A stretch of 64,000 nucleotides of DNA from Paenibacillus phytohabitans. Lineage in GTDB: Bacteria > Bacillota > Bacilli > Paenibacillales > Paenibacillaceae. A program made the translations under genes and the position numbers. The stretch covers positions 1 through 64,000 of the forward strand of contig NZ_WHOB01000097.1 in NCBI RefSeq assembly GCF_013141775.1, read 5' to 3'. The notes beneath the pieces were generated by a model. The model did no database searches, was not told the DNA's origin, and saw only the letters and a program-made list of their open reading frames with translations. Positions 27,327 to 36,523 of this stretch are shown here, one piece after another (position 1 is the stretch's first letter; each line of letters starts with the position of its first letter).

Positions 27327-28571
27327 ATGATGATCAAAAGAATATCCGTACTCTTGTTAGCCGTGCTGCTCCTGGCCGGCTGCAGTAAAGGAGGTTCCAA
27401 AATGAGCTATTCAGAGAGACAGGCAGCTGCAGCCGGGCTTGATTTCGGACTGGCCGAGAGAAGTAACCGGCTGGGCGCGATGCTGTTTGGCCAGTTGTGG
27501 AAGCCGGGCGGCGGGAATCTGACGGTGTCACCTTATAGTGTTGCCGCTGCGCTGGCCCTTGCTTATAACGGTGCGGACGGAGAGACGGCAGAGGAGCTGG
27601 GAACGCTGCTGGGCTATGCACCTGATGAGCGGGAGCAGCTGAATACCGGCCATCAGGCTTTGCTGCAGCTGCTGAATGACGCCGGACCGGGAATTGAGCT
27701 GAAGATCGCGAACTCGGTCTGGGGCATGAAGGGGCTGCCGCTGCGCAAGGACTATCTCAAGACAGGTAAGGATTTCTATAACGCAGAGATCAGGGCGACA
27801 GACTTAGCTGCAGAGAAATCTGTGACGCAGATTAATGATTGGGTCTCGGACCACACGGAGCATAGAATTAATGAAATGCTCACGGAGCCGCCGGGACCGC
27901 AGGCTGTGGCGGTACTTGTCAACGCGCTGTATCTCAAAGCCGGCTGGAGTGATGTGTTTCCGGAGGAGGCAACTGCGCCAGCAGACTTCTATCCCCCGGA
28001 CGGGGCAGCAGTGCGGGCAATGATGATGAAGCGGAGCGGATATTTTCAGTATGCTGAGAATGAGGACTGGCAGGCTGTGAAGCTTCCTTATGGAGAGGGC
28101 CAGATGGAGATGACCGTAATCCTGCCGGGCGGGGAATCTTCCTTGCAGGAGCTTGCGGATCAGCTTGCGGCGGGCAGCCTCCCGCTTGATGAGGGCTTCG
28201 CCAGTGCCCGGGGGACGCTGCGGCTGCCGCGTTTTACAGCGGGCTACGGGGCAGAGCTTACAAAGGTTCTGCAGGCGCTGGGTGTGAAGCTGGCTTTCGA
28301 CCCGGACCAGGGGGATTTCCCGCTGCTGGCGGACCTGAATCGCCCGATTTATTTCAGCAAGGTCATCCACAAAACCTACATCGATGTGAATGAACGGGGG
28401 ACGGAGGCGGCGGCTTCCACTGTGATCGAGATGCTTGCAGGATCAGCCCCTCCGGCAGATACGCCCTTTGAAATGACGGTCAACCGGCCGTTTCTGTTCA
28501 TGATCAAGGATGTGCAGACTCAGGTGGTCCTGTTCCTCGGAGCCATTGAGAATCCGCTGGACACAGATTAA
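27327..28571 (+). CDS. Serpin family lipoprotein (protease inhibitor)
   Basis: 414 residues from ATG 27327 (ATG 27330 equally possible; AAGGAGGGAG 27315-27324). Lipobox LLAGC with Cys19 gives surface anchoring. Serpin fold markers: NSVWGMKG, LVNALYLKAGW, and the hinge GTEAAAST (358-365) of the reactive loop, whose small residues indicate an inhibitory serpin. By counting from Gly358 (P15), P1-P1' would be Gly372-Ser373, which would suit an elastase- or subtilisin-like target (inference). It probably protects the cell surface from external or self proteases. Confidence 0.92.
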   Translation: MMIKRISVLLLAVLLLAGCSKGGSKMSYSERQAAAAGLDFGLAERSNRLGAMLFGQLWKPGGGNLTVSPYSVAAALALAYNGADGETAEELGTLLGYAPDEREQLNTGHQALLQLLNDAGPGIELKIANSVWGMKGLPLRKDYLKTGKDFYNAEIRATDLAAEKSVTQINDWVSDHTEHRINEMLTEPPGPQAVAVLVNALYLKAGWSDVFPEEATAPADFYPPDGAAVRAMMMKRSGYFQYAENEDWQAVKLPYGEGQMEMTVILPGGESSLQELADQLAAGSLPLDEGFASARGTLRLPRFTAGYGAELTKVLQALGVKLAFDPDQGDFPLLADLNRPIYFSKVIHKTYIDVNERGTEAAASTVIEMLAGSAPPADTPFEMTVNRPFLFMIKDVQTQVVLFLGAIENPLDTD

Positions 28572-28658
28572 TTCCGCTTGGAATGAATTTCAAGCAAAAA
28601 CGCATAAATGCTCCCTTCACAGGTCACAATAGGGAAAAACCAGAATGAAGGGATTAAC

Positions 28659-29420
28659 GTGAATGCTTTTCGCTTGAAAAAACAACTGTGGCGGCGGTGG
28701 AGACGTTGGAAAAAGGCTCCCTGGGTGGGGGCGGCATGCATCGCGCTTACGGTGCTGGCCTGGCGTGGCATGCAGGTTCCGGAAGAGATCAGCCTGCTGT
28801 TGGAGCATACAGCCTGGACGTTGCCTGGAACACTAAGCGGAATAGAGGAGCAGGACCGGGAACCCGGCAGCAGCATTCCGGCTGTGGCAGCCGTTTATAA
28901 CCATACAGGGAATGAAGCAGAAGATGAAGCTGCAGTGATGGACAGCAAAGAGCTGCTTGAAGCGGTCAACCGGGAAGCGGTCAGCAGAACGGTGCACCTG
29001 AAGACAATTTATGTATCCGGCGAAGAGGTGCAGACACTGCCCGGCAAGCAGACACCGGCCCAGCTGAAGATGATGATCGGACAGCATTCCGATTGGAGCG
29101 GATGGCTCAGCAGGGAAGGCGATTTGTGGCTGGAGCAGAGAGTCAATGACCTGTCGCCTCTAACCAAAAAAGAGGCCTACTTCGGAGTGGATGAACAGGG
29201 GAATCTGACGCTGTTCAAAGGACCGCCGACGTCGGAAAAGGTGATGAAGACCTTCTTTCAGCTGGATATGGGCTCGATGAAATCCTCTTTGCCGGAGGGG
29301 ATCTGGGAGCAGCTTCATCAGGGCATCCGGGTACAGGACCTGGAGGAGTACAACAGTGTACTGTCTACCTTCAGCGACTATGCGAGGGACTCGGCGGAAC
29401 AGGTGATGCATGCGGAATGA
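28659..29420 (+). CDS. bofC: Intercompartmental signalling factor BofC
   Basis: 253 residues from GTG 28659 (AAGGG 6 nt upstream). A membrane/signal segment WVGAACIALTVLAW lies near residues 22-36. The C-terminal half carries the BofC pattern HLKTIYVSGEEV ... YFGVDEQGNLTLFKG. In B. subtilis BofC restrains SpoIVB and thus pro-sigma-K processing during sporulation. It is longer than the ~170-residue B. subtilis protein because of an acidic linker (~60-110). It precedes ruvC/ruvA, as bofC precedes ruvA in B. subtilis. Confidence 0.85.
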   Translation: MNAFRLKKQLWRRWRRWKKAPWVGAACIALTVLAWRGMQVPEEISLLLEHTAWTLPGTLSGIEEQDREPGSSIPAVAAVYNHTGNEAEDEAAVMDSKELLEAVNREAVSRTVHLKTIYVSGEEVQTLPGKQTPAQLKMMIGQHSDWSGWLSREGDLWLEQRVNDLSPLTKKEAYFGVDEQGNLTLFKGPPTSEKVMKTFFQLDMGSMKSSLPEGIWEQLHQGIRVQDLEEYNSVLSTFSDYARDSAEQVMHAE

Positions 29421-29443
29421 AGTGAAGGACATAACTGTTTGAA

Positions 29444-29475
29444 GACTCGTGGGCAGGAGGCTCACGGGTTTTTTT
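29444..29475 (+). terminator. Terminator after bofC
   Basis: 8 bp stem GACTCGTG / CACGGGTT with G-U pairs, 11 nt loop, followed by T5. Confidence 0.65.
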
Positions 29476-29500
29476 GTTTGAAATAGCAGCCTGATTTTAA

Positions 29501-29543
29501 TTTCTCCGGGACAAAGTTTTTGTCTCCCCGGGGAAATTTTTTT
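29501..29543 (+). terminator. Second hairpin with T7 between bofC and ruvC
   Basis: TTTCTCCGGGACAAA pairs with TTTGTCTCCCCGGGGAAA (15 bp, a 3 nt bulge, U-G pairs), followed by seven T. It ends immediately before a TATAAT box. Confidence 0.75.
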
Positions 29544-29551
29544 GTTATAAT
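29543..29551 (+). promoter_or_regulatory. Extended -10 promoter element for ruvC
   Basis: TG-T-TATAAT (TATAAT 29546-29551), about 95 bp upstream of the ruvC start. No good -35 at 17 bp; the extended -10 would compensate. Confidence 0.5.
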
Positions 29552-29644
29552 GGGTAGAAGGAATACATATGTTCGCTTTAGGGCGGATTCATGGATGAAC
29601 CCGCAGGGGCTATTCTGCCCTGGCACAGAGGAGAGAGAAGGATC

Positions 29645-30148
29645 TTGCGCATCTTGGGGATTGATCCGGGGCTGGCGATTGTCGGCTTTGGTTTTGTAGA
29701 TAAGGTTGGTAACAAATTGACTCCGGTCCAGTACGGCTGCATCCAGACTGAGGCGCATACTCCGGAAGAGGAACGCCTGCTGCATGTCTATGAAGGCATG
29801 GTGCAGCTGATTGATAAATATAAGCCGGATGCGGTTGCGGTAGAGAAGCTGTTCTTCAGCCGCAATGTGACAACGGCGCTGCCGGTGGCGCAGGCGCGCG
29901 GAGTGCTGATTCTGGCGGCCGTGCAGCGCGGGCTGCCGGTGGCGGAATACACCCCTATGATGGTGAAGCAGGCAGTAGTAGGGTACGGCAAGGCGGAGAA
30001 GAAACAGGTTCAGGAGATGGTCAAGCTGCTCCTTAAGCTGTCGGCTGTACCGAAGCCCGATGATGTGGCGGATGCACTGGCGGTGGCGGTATGCCACGCC
30101 CATTCCGTGAGTCTTAATTCCAAATTAAATGAGGTATTGCGAAAATGA
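29645..30148 (+). CDS. ruvC: Holliday junction endonuclease RuvC
   Basis: 167 residues from TTG 29645; this start gives the standard N-terminus RILGIDPGL, while the ATG at 29591 would add 18 atypical residues. Catalytic acids Asp7, Glu67, Asp140 and Asp143 are all present. It resolves four-way junctions with RuvAB in recombination. Its stop overlaps the ruvA start (ATGA), so the pair is coupled. Confidence 0.97.
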   Translation: MRILGIDPGLAIVGFGFVDKVGNKLTPVQYGCIQTEAHTPEEERLLHVYEGMVQLIDKYKPDAVAVEKLFFSRNVTTALPVAQARGVLILAAVQRGLPVAEYTPMMVKQAVVGYGKAEKKQVQEMVKLLLKLSAVPKPDDVADALAVAVCHAHSVSLNSKLNEVLRK

Positions 30149-30768
30149 TAGATTTCCTAAGAGGACCGGTTGTACATTTGGAGTCAGAATATGTAGTACT
30201 GGATGTTCAAGGCGTAGGATACCGGGTCTTCTGCCCGAATCCGTATGCTTTTGCCAAGGTGGAGGGTCCGGTGACCATCTTCATTCATTATCAGACCCGT
30301 GAGGATGCGACGCTCCTGTTCGGATTCCCGACCCGTGAGGAGCAGAAGCTGTTCCGCAAGCTGATCGAGGTATCGGGCATCGGCCCGCGCGTGGCGCTGG
30401 GTATTCTGACCGGCGGAACGCCGGATCAGCTGATCTCGGCGATCTATCAGGAGAATATCACCTTCCTGACGAAGCTGCCGGGCATCGGCAAGAAGACGGC
30501 GCAGCGGATGATTCTGGATCTGAAGGACAAGCTGGACGGCTTCGGCGGAGCTGCCTTGCAGACAGGCCTGTTCGCTGTAGCGGCTGAAGCCCAGGCTAAG
30601 GTGGAGGCCCTACCGTGGGAAGAGGCTCGCGACGGCCTGAGGGCACTGGGTTATACCGATGCTGAGCTGGACCGCGTGTGGCTGAAGATGAAGCAAGAAG
30701 GTACGGATACCGGACCGGTTGATGTGCTGATGAAGAAGGCGCTGGGGCTGCTGTATATTGCCAAATAG
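30145..30768 (+). CDS. ruvA: Holliday junction branch migration protein RuvA
   Basis: 207 residues. OB-fold N-terminus MIDFLRGPVVHL. Two helix-hairpin-helix motifs, VSGIGPRVALGIL and LPGIGKKTAQRMILDLKDKL. The C-terminal domain (~160-207) binds RuvB. It forms the tetrameric junction-binding platform. It starts inside the ruvC stop and is followed by ruvB after 26 nt. Confidence 0.98.
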   Translation: MIDFLRGPVVHLESEYVVLDVQGVGYRVFCPNPYAFAKVEGPVTIFIHYQTREDATLLFGFPTREEQKLFRKLIEVSGIGPRVALGILTGGTPDQLISAIYQENITFLTKLPGIGKKTAQRMILDLKDKLDGFGGAALQTGLFAVAAEAQAKVEALPWEEARDGLRALGYTDAELDRVWLKMKQEGTDTGPVDVLMKKALGLLYIAK

Positions 30769-30794
30769 GTCCCTGAAGAACGGAGTGAGGAATA

Positions 30795-31802
30795 ATGGAT
30801 GACCGGATTATATCGGCAAATCTGATGATGGACGAGCAGGCGGTTGAATTAAGTCTGCGGCCCCGTTATCTGGGTGAATATATCGGCCAGAACCAGGTGA
30901 AAGAAAACCTGAAAATATATATTGAAGCAGCCAAGATGCGCAGCGAAGCGCTGGATCATGTCTTGCTGTACGGGCCTCCGGGTCTGGGCAAAACGACGCT
31001 GGCGAATATTATCGCCAATGAGCTGGGTGTGAATCTGCGGACCACCTCCGGTCCGGCAATTGAGCGGCCGGGCGATCTGGCCGCGCTGCTGACCAACCTC
31101 CAGGAAGGCGATGTGCTGTTCATTGATGAGATCCACCGCCTGCACCGCACGGTGGAAGAGGTCATGTATCCGGCGATGGAGGATTTCGCGCTGGATATTA
31201 TGATCGGCAAAGGCCCAAGTGCCCGCTCGGTGCGGCTGGACCTGCCGCCCTTCACGCTCATTGGAGCAACGACACGCGCGGGGCTGCTGTCCGCTCCGCT
31301 GCGCGACCGATTCGGCGTAGTCAGCCGGCTTGAGTACTACACAATCGATGAGCTGAGCTTCATCGTAGCCCGCAACGCCGAGCTGCTCAGCATCGAGATT
31401 CTGGGCGATGCTGCGGAAGAGATTGCCCTGCGGGCCCGTGGGACTCCGCGGATTGCCAACCGTCTCCTGAAGCGGGTGCGCGATTATGCGCAGGTCCGCG
31501 GCGACGGTATTATTACGCCGGAGATTGCCGCTGAATCGCTGAAGATGCTTCAGGTAGATCCGCGCGGACTGGACAACATCGACCACAAGATGCTGCAGTC
31601 GATGATCAGCTCCTTCCGCGGCGGACCGGTCGGGCTCGATACCATCGCCGCTACGATAGGCGAAGAGAGCCAGACTATTGAGGATGTATACGAACCCTAT
31701 CTGCTGCAGATCGGTTTCCTGCAGCGCACGCCGCGCGGGCGCATAGTGACCCCGGCGGCCTATCATCATCTGGGACTTCCGCTTCCTCCGCAGCAGAACT
31801 GA
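30795..31802 (+). CDS. ruvB: Holliday junction DNA helicase RuvB
   Basis: 335 residues. Walker A GPPGLGKTTLA (~58-68), Walker B DEIHRL, sensor 1 GATTRAG, arginine finger RDRFG, C-terminal winged helix ending in TPRGRIVTP. It is a hexameric AAA+ motor for branch migration. ATG 30795 with GGAGTGAGG upstream. Confidence 0.98.
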   Translation: MDDRIISANLMMDEQAVELSLRPRYLGEYIGQNQVKENLKIYIEAAKMRSEALDHVLLYGPPGLGKTTLANIIANELGVNLRTTSGPAIERPGDLAALLTNLQEGDVLFIDEIHRLHRTVEEVMYPAMEDFALDIMIGKGPSARSVRLDLPPFTLIGATTRAGLLSAPLRDRFGVVSRLEYYTIDELSFIVARNAELLSIEILGDAAEEIALRARGTPRIANRLLKRVRDYAQVRGDGIITPEIAAESLKMLQVDPRGLDNIDHKMLQSMISSFRGGPVGLDTIAATIGEESQTIEDVYEPYLLQIGFLQRTPRGRIVTPAAYHHLGLPLPPQQN

Positions 31803-31810
31803 GGCTGCCC

Positions 31811-31928
31811 ATAATACAACATTTTTCGTATGATCCCGGCTATAATTCCCGAATTGTTGTATCAAAGGCAACATTTCTTCTCCTCCAAGCGGTTTGGCGG
31901 GACAAATCTTGTATTTCATACAACAATC
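31811..31928 (-). repeat. Dispersed ~120 bp element, copy 2
   Basis: Reverse complement matches 16618-16742 in ordered blocks (TTGTTGTATGAAATACA, CCGCTTGGAGGAG, ACAACAATTC, ATGTTGTATT). It lies in the 376 bp ruvB-spoIID-like gap; the rest of that gap holds only the promoter region noted at 32065. Confidence 0.72.
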
Positions 31929-32055
31929 TGTCCCAACCGCCAGATATCTAGGGGATCTATACAAGTGAGAAGCTTAAGAATTTGAATGCTCTTTGCAATG
32001 GATTAGGTGCGAGAAGTTGAATAAACCGTTCGTCACATAAGCGCCCGACCGGGTG

Positions 32056-32101
32056 CTTAATTGGTTGCAGTCTAGAATACCTTTTGTATAACACAATTAA
32101 G
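32056..32101 (+). promoter_or_regulatory. Promoter of the SpoIID/LytB-domain gene, flanked by an inverted repeat
   Basis: -35 TTGCAG (32065-32070), 16 bp spacer, -10 TATAAC (32087-32092). CTTAATTG (32056-32063) and CAATTAAG (32094-32101) flank it as a perfect inverted repeat. Confidence 0.5.
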
Positions 32102-32178
32102 AGTATGCTTCCGAAGCTGGTTTGGAACGAAGCCTAGTCAGGCAGCAGATACTCTCAAAATTTTTTAGGAGGCCTACA

Positions 32179-34281
32179 ATGAATCTTGCCAGGTGGAAAG
32201 AAACAGGGTTAGGGCTGCTGGGCCGCGGAGTATTGGCCGTATCACTGGTAGCAGGCAGCCTTCTGACCTTTGCGGGTACCACTCACGCCGATACCGGCGG
32301 GGCGATCCGGGTTGCACTGTATGCCGATATTGGCAGCAAATATAAATCTACCGTACCGCTGGTCACGCTGCAGTCCGATTTGGGCTTCAGCCTGCTCTCG
32401 CAGGCCGGAACACCTCTATTGTCGGTTCCTGCCCAGAATAAAGTCCGTGTCAGTCTGGACGGTTACCGGGTGAAGGTGCTGGAAACGCCAACCTGGCAGG
32501 TGGCAGCGGATGCAGCCAAGAAGCTCCAGGCTACCTCTGATAAACCCCAGCTGTTTATGGCATCACGGGGCGGAGCCAAGGTGTATCAGCTATATACTGG
32601 AAGCTATGCCAGTGAAGCTGCCGCCAAAACGGGGCTGACCTCCGTGATGAAAGCCGGAGTAAGCCTTCCGGAAGGACAGACCCCGGCTGTTGCCGGGACC
32701 AGACATCTGTCCGCAGGTTCCTACGCGACTCTTGAGGAAGCGCAGGCGGTTGTCGGCAGCCTAACCGCTGCCGGGTTCGATGCCTGGCCGGTATTCGTGT
32801 CCGGAGAAGGCGGCAGTGCACGGACTGAAGTTTGGGTAGGCGAAGCGGCGAGCGACAGCGATCTTGCAGCGGTCTCTGCCTCGGCAGCTGCACTGCTCCC
32901 GCAGCTTGTTCTGTCGCCGGTGGCGGCAGGTACAGCGGGACTGATTATCCGGATGGATGCAGGACTTGATTTCAGCAGTGAAGTCCAGGCCTTTCATTAT
33001 CTGTTATCCGGAAGCGACGCGAAGTTCACGGCCGCCGGCAATGAGAAGGGGATTCTGCTTACGGAGAGATCCAAGCGTACTTACCGCGGCAATCTGGAGC
33101 TGGGCAATCTGAACGGTTCATTGTCGGTAATCAACGTAGTGCCGCTGGAGCAATATCTGTATGCGGTTGTCGGCGGAGAGGTTTCATCCGGCTGGCCGGA
33201 AGAGGCGCTCAAAGCCCAGGCCGTTGCGGCGCGCAGCTATGCACTGGCCCAGGGCAACCGCTTCGATGTAGCCAATGTTGTCGATACCACGCTGAGCCAG
33301 GTGTATAACGGCATAGGCGCTGAAGCTCCGGTCATTACCAAGGCAGTGGATGCTACTGCAGGCGAAGTGCTGATGAGCGGCGGCAAAATAGTAGAAGCCG
33401 TGTTCTCTTCCAACGGCGGCGGCGTTACTGCAGATCCGTCTGAAGTATGGAACAACGGCGGCGATACCTTCGTCAGTGTAGCCAGTGCCGAGGATGTTGC
33501 GGCAGTTGCTTCATCTAAAAAGTGGTATTATGTGCTGCTGAACAGCGGCATTTCCGGTTATGCCCGTGAAGACAATATCAAATTGACCGGGAACACAACG
33601 GCGGCTGGACTTCCGCTGGCTACGGCAACCACCAAGGATGTGAATATCCGGCCTTTGCCTATTATTGAGAGCAGTGTTACTCCCGCAGGCAAGCTGAACC
33701 CTGGCGATAACGCCGTAGTGCTGGGCCAGGTCTATGAATCCGGCAGCTACAGCTGGATCAAAGGGCCGTATACCTCGGCAGAGCTGCTCAAAAGCCTGTC
33801 CGGCAAAACAAGCAACGCTCTTCCGTCTTCCATAACCAGTCTCCAGGTGACTAAGCGCGGCCCTTCGGGGAGAGCGGTGGAAGTCAAGGCTAACGGCCAG
33901 ATTCTGCAGGTGAAATACCCGGATCTGTTCCGTTCATCCTTTGGCGGATTGCCCAGTACTTTGTTTGATATTGTCCCGGCAGGCAGTTATACTGTACTAG
34001 GCGCTGACGGCACTACAGCCACAATTGGCAGTTCGACAAGCGCTGGAGTGCTCTCTGCAACCGGCAAAGTTACTGCAAATGGCAGCGGAACCGTAGTCAT
34101 GGGTGCTGATCAATCTTCCAGAGTGGTCACCAGCAGTCCCGGATTCTATTTCATCGGCTGGGGCAACGGGCACGGCCTGGGCATGTCCCAATGGGGCGTA
34201 AAGGGCATGGCAGATAGCGGGTATGATTATCGTCAAATATTGCAACACTATTTTAATAACGTTACTATAGTTAAGGAATGA
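32179..34281 (+). CDS. SpoIID/LytB domain-containing protein
   Basis: 700 residues from ATG 32179 (TAGGAGGC 6 nt upstream). Signal peptide with AVSLVAGSLLTFAGTTHA. Residues ~110-230 contain two SPOR-like repeats (QLYTGSYASEAAA, LSAGSYATLEEAQ). The SpoIID domain (~300-460) has PLEQYLYAVVGGEV and AQAVAARSYAL, and the C-terminus has GHGLGMSQWGVKGMA. SpoIID-type proteins are peptidoglycan lytic transglycosylases or modifiers of cell wall hydrolases. Its length is nearer to LytB (about 700) than SpoIID (about 340). Secreted, wall-associated. Confidence 0.9.
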   Translation: MNLARWKETGLGLLGRGVLAVSLVAGSLLTFAGTTHADTGGAIRVALYADIGSKYKSTVPLVTLQSDLGFSLLSQAGTPLLSVPAQNKVRVSLDGYRVKVLETPTWQVAADAAKKLQATSDKPQLFMASRGGAKVYQLYTGSYASEAAAKTGLTSVMKAGVSLPEGQTPAVAGTRHLSAGSYATLEEAQAVVGSLTAAGFDAWPVFVSGEGGSARTEVWVGEAASDSDLAAVSASAAALLPQLVLSPVAAGTAGLIIRMDAGLDFSSEVQAFHYLLSGSDAKFTAAGNEKGILLTERSKRTYRGNLELGNLNGSLSVINVVPLEQYLYAVVGGEVSSGWPEEALKAQAVAARSYALAQGNRFDVANVVDTTLSQVYNGIGAEAPVITKAVDATAGEVLMSGGKIVEAVFSSNGGGVTADPSEVWNNGGDTFVSVASAEDVAAVASSKKWYYVLLNSGISGYAREDNIKLTGNTTAAGLPLATATTKDVNIRPLPIIESSVTPAGKLNPGDNAVVLGQVYESGSYSWIKGPYTSAELLKSLSGKTSNALPSSITSLQVTKRGPSGRAVEVKANGQILQVKYPDLFRSSFGGLPSTLFDIVPAGSYTVLGADGTTATIGSSTSAGVLSATGKVTANGSGTVVMGADQSSRVVTSSPGFYFIGWGNGHGLGMSQWGVKGMADSGYDYRQILQHYFNNVTIVKE

Positions 34282-34291
34282 AGATCCCATC

Positions 34292-35320
34292 ATGAATGTA
34301 GATAATTATGATTTTAATTTGCCGGAGGAACTGATTGCCCAGACTCCGCTTGCCGACCGCAGCTCATCCAGACTGCTGCTCGTAAACAAGGAGAACGGTC
34401 AACTGGAACACGGGCATTTCACAGATATACTGCAGCAATTCCGTCCCGGAGATACACTGGTATTGAATGATACGAGAGTTATTCCGGCCAGACTGTTCGG
34501 TGTCAAGGAGGATACCGGGGCGAAGGCAGAGGTTCTGCTGCTGAAGAATCTCGGTGAAGACCGCTGGGAAGCGCTGGTTAAGCCCGGCAAGAAGCTGAAG
34601 ACCGGAGCGGTGATCATCTTTAGCGAAGAGCTTCGCGCCGTAATAGAGGACGAAGCGGATATGGGCGGCCGGACGCTGCGCTTTATCTATCAGGGAATCT
34701 TCCAGGAGATACTGGACAGGCTCGGATCGATGCCGCTTCCTCCGTACGTTAAGGAAACTCTGGATGACCGCGAACGTTATCAGACAGTCTACGCGCGGCA
34801 TGAAGGATCGGCGGCCGCCCCTACGGCGGGACTGCATTTCACCCAAGAGCTGCTGGAGCAGATTGCAGCGGCCGGTGTGAATATCGCTTATATTACCCTG
34901 CATGTAGGTCTCGGCACCTTCCGTCCGATGTCGGTAGAAACCGTGGAAGAGCATGTGATGCATGCCGAATATTACGAATTATCCCAAGAGACAGCAGAGA
35001 TGCTGAACTCCGCGAGAGCCAGAGGCGGAAGAATTATCGCTGTCGGCACCACCTCCTGCCGGACCCTTGAGACGGCCGGGAGACAAGCGGCGGGCGGACC
35101 GCTCAAGGCATCAAGCGGCTGGACGGATATTTTCATCTATCCCGGCTACGAATTCACTGTCGTCAATGCACTGATTACCAATTTCCATCTGCCGAAGTCT
35201 ACTTTGGTCATGCTGGTGAGCGCTTTGGCCGGCCGGGAGCATATTCTCGCCGCCTATGAAGAAGCGATTAAGCAGCAGTACCGGTTCTTCAGCTTTGGCG
35301 ATGCAATGTTCATTTATTAA
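34292..35320 (+). CDS. queA: tRNA preQ1(34) S-adenosylmethionine ribosyltransferase-isomerase QueA
   Basis: 342 residues with the full family pattern: FNLPEELIAQTPL near the start, RHEGSAAAPTAGLHFT (~170-185) and HVGLGTFRP. It transfers the ribosyl part of SAM to preQ1 in tRNA, making epoxyqueuosine. It lies 21 nt upstream of tgt in the usual queuosine order. Confidence 0.98.
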   Translation: MNVDNYDFNLPEELIAQTPLADRSSSRLLLVNKENGQLEHGHFTDILQQFRPGDTLVLNDTRVIPARLFGVKEDTGAKAEVLLLKNLGEDRWEALVKPGKKLKTGAVIIFSEELRAVIEDEADMGGRTLRFIYQGIFQEILDRLGSMPLPPYVKETLDDRERYQTVYARHEGSAAAPTAGLHFTQELLEQIAAAGVNIAYITLHVGLGTFRPMSVETVEEHVMHAEYYELSQETAEMLNSARARGGRIIAVGTTSCRTLETAGRQAAGGPLKASSGWTDIFIYPGYEFTVVNALITNFHLPKSTLVMLVSALAGREHILAAYEEAIKQQYRFFSFGDAMFIY

Positions 35321-35341
35321 GCAAGAGGAAGGGTTAAACCT

Positions 35342-36478
35342 ATGGCAGCAATCACTTATGAACACATTAAGACCTGTAAGCAGTCCGGAGCAAGGCTCGG
35401 AAGAGTCCATACTCCACATGGAATCATTGAAACACCAACCTTCATGCCGGTAGGCACACAAGCCACCGTCAAAACAATGAGCCCTGAAGAGCTTAAGCAA
35501 ATGAATGCGCAGATTATTCTGAGTAATACCTACCATTTGTTCCTTCGTCCGGGCCATGAGATCATCGGCGAAGCCGGCGGTCTGCACAAATTCATGAACT
35601 GGGACCGGCCTATCCTGACTGACAGCGGCGGTTTCCAGGTATTCTCGCTGAGCGACATGCGCAAGATTACCGAAGAAGGCGTTCATTTCCGCTCCCATTT
35701 AAATGGGGACAAGAAGTTTCTCTCGCCGGAAGTAGCGATGGAAATCCAGAATGCACTCGGTTCCGATATTATGATGGCCTTCGATGAATGCCCGCCCTAT
35801 CCGGCAGAATATGAATACGTCAAAAAGTCACTTGAACGCACCACCCGCTGGGCAGAAAGATGCCTCAAAAGCCATGCACGTCCTAATGATCAGGGGCTGT
35901 TCGCAATCGTACAGGGGGGCATGCACGAGGATCTGCGCCGTCAGAGCGCGGCAGATTTGACTTCCATGGATTTCCCGGGGTATGCTATTGGGGGGCTCAG
36001 CGTCGGAGAGTCCAAGCAGCTAATGTATGAAGTGCTGGATTATACAGTTCCACTGCTGCCGCAAGGGAAACCGCGCTATTTAATGGGCGTAGGTTCACCG
36101 GATGCGCTGCTGGAAGGGTCAATCCGCGGAATAGACATGTTCGATTGTGTTCTGCCTACCCGTATTGCCCGCAATGGAACGACGATGACCAGTCAGGGAA
36201 GACTCGTTGTACGCAACGCGCAGTATGCCCGTGATTTCGGGCCGCTTGATCCGGAGTGTGATTGCTATACCTGCCGGAATTATTCCCGCGCTTATTTGCG
36301 CCATCTGATCAAAGCCGACGAAACCTTCGGCTTGCGGTTAACGACATACCATAATTTACACTTCCTGCTGGAATTGATGCGTAAAGTGCGTGAAGCCATC
36401 ATGGAAGATCGGCTGCTTGATTTTCGCGATGAGTTTTTTGCACAATACGGATTATATGATAATCTAAAAGGCTTCTAA
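35342..36478 (+). CDS. tgt: Queuine tRNA-ribosyltransferase Tgt
   Basis: 378 residues. Active-site DSGGFQVFSL near 90, second Asp in FDCVLPTRIARNG, and the zinc site CDCYTC ... H near the C-terminus. It exchanges G34 for preQ1 in tRNAs with GUN anticodons. Directly follows queA and precedes yajC. Confidence 0.98.
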   Translation: MAAITYEHIKTCKQSGARLGRVHTPHGIIETPTFMPVGTQATVKTMSPEELKQMNAQIILSNTYHLFLRPGHEIIGEAGGLHKFMNWDRPILTDSGGFQVFSLSDMRKITEEGVHFRSHLNGDKKFLSPEVAMEIQNALGSDIMMAFDECPPYPAEYEYVKKSLERTTRWAERCLKSHARPNDQGLFAIVQGGMHEDLRRQSAADLTSMDFPGYAIGGLSVGESKQLMYEVLDYTVPLLPQGKPRYLMGVGSPDALLEGSIRGIDMFDCVLPTRIARNGTTMTSQGRLVVRNAQYARDFGPLDPECDCYTCRNYSRAYLRHLIKADETFGLRLTTYHNLHFLLELMRKVREAIMEDRLLDFRDEFFAQYGLYDNLKGF

Positions 36479-36523
36479 AAGTACTGGGTGATATGTTAAA
36501 TTTTTTGGAAAGGGGGGAATGAT

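Noticed and set aside
30849..31964. 371-residue ORF antisense to ruvB, starting in the dispersed repeat
   Set aside because: Only its first ~45 codons match the repeat element; the remainder is antisense to ruvB.
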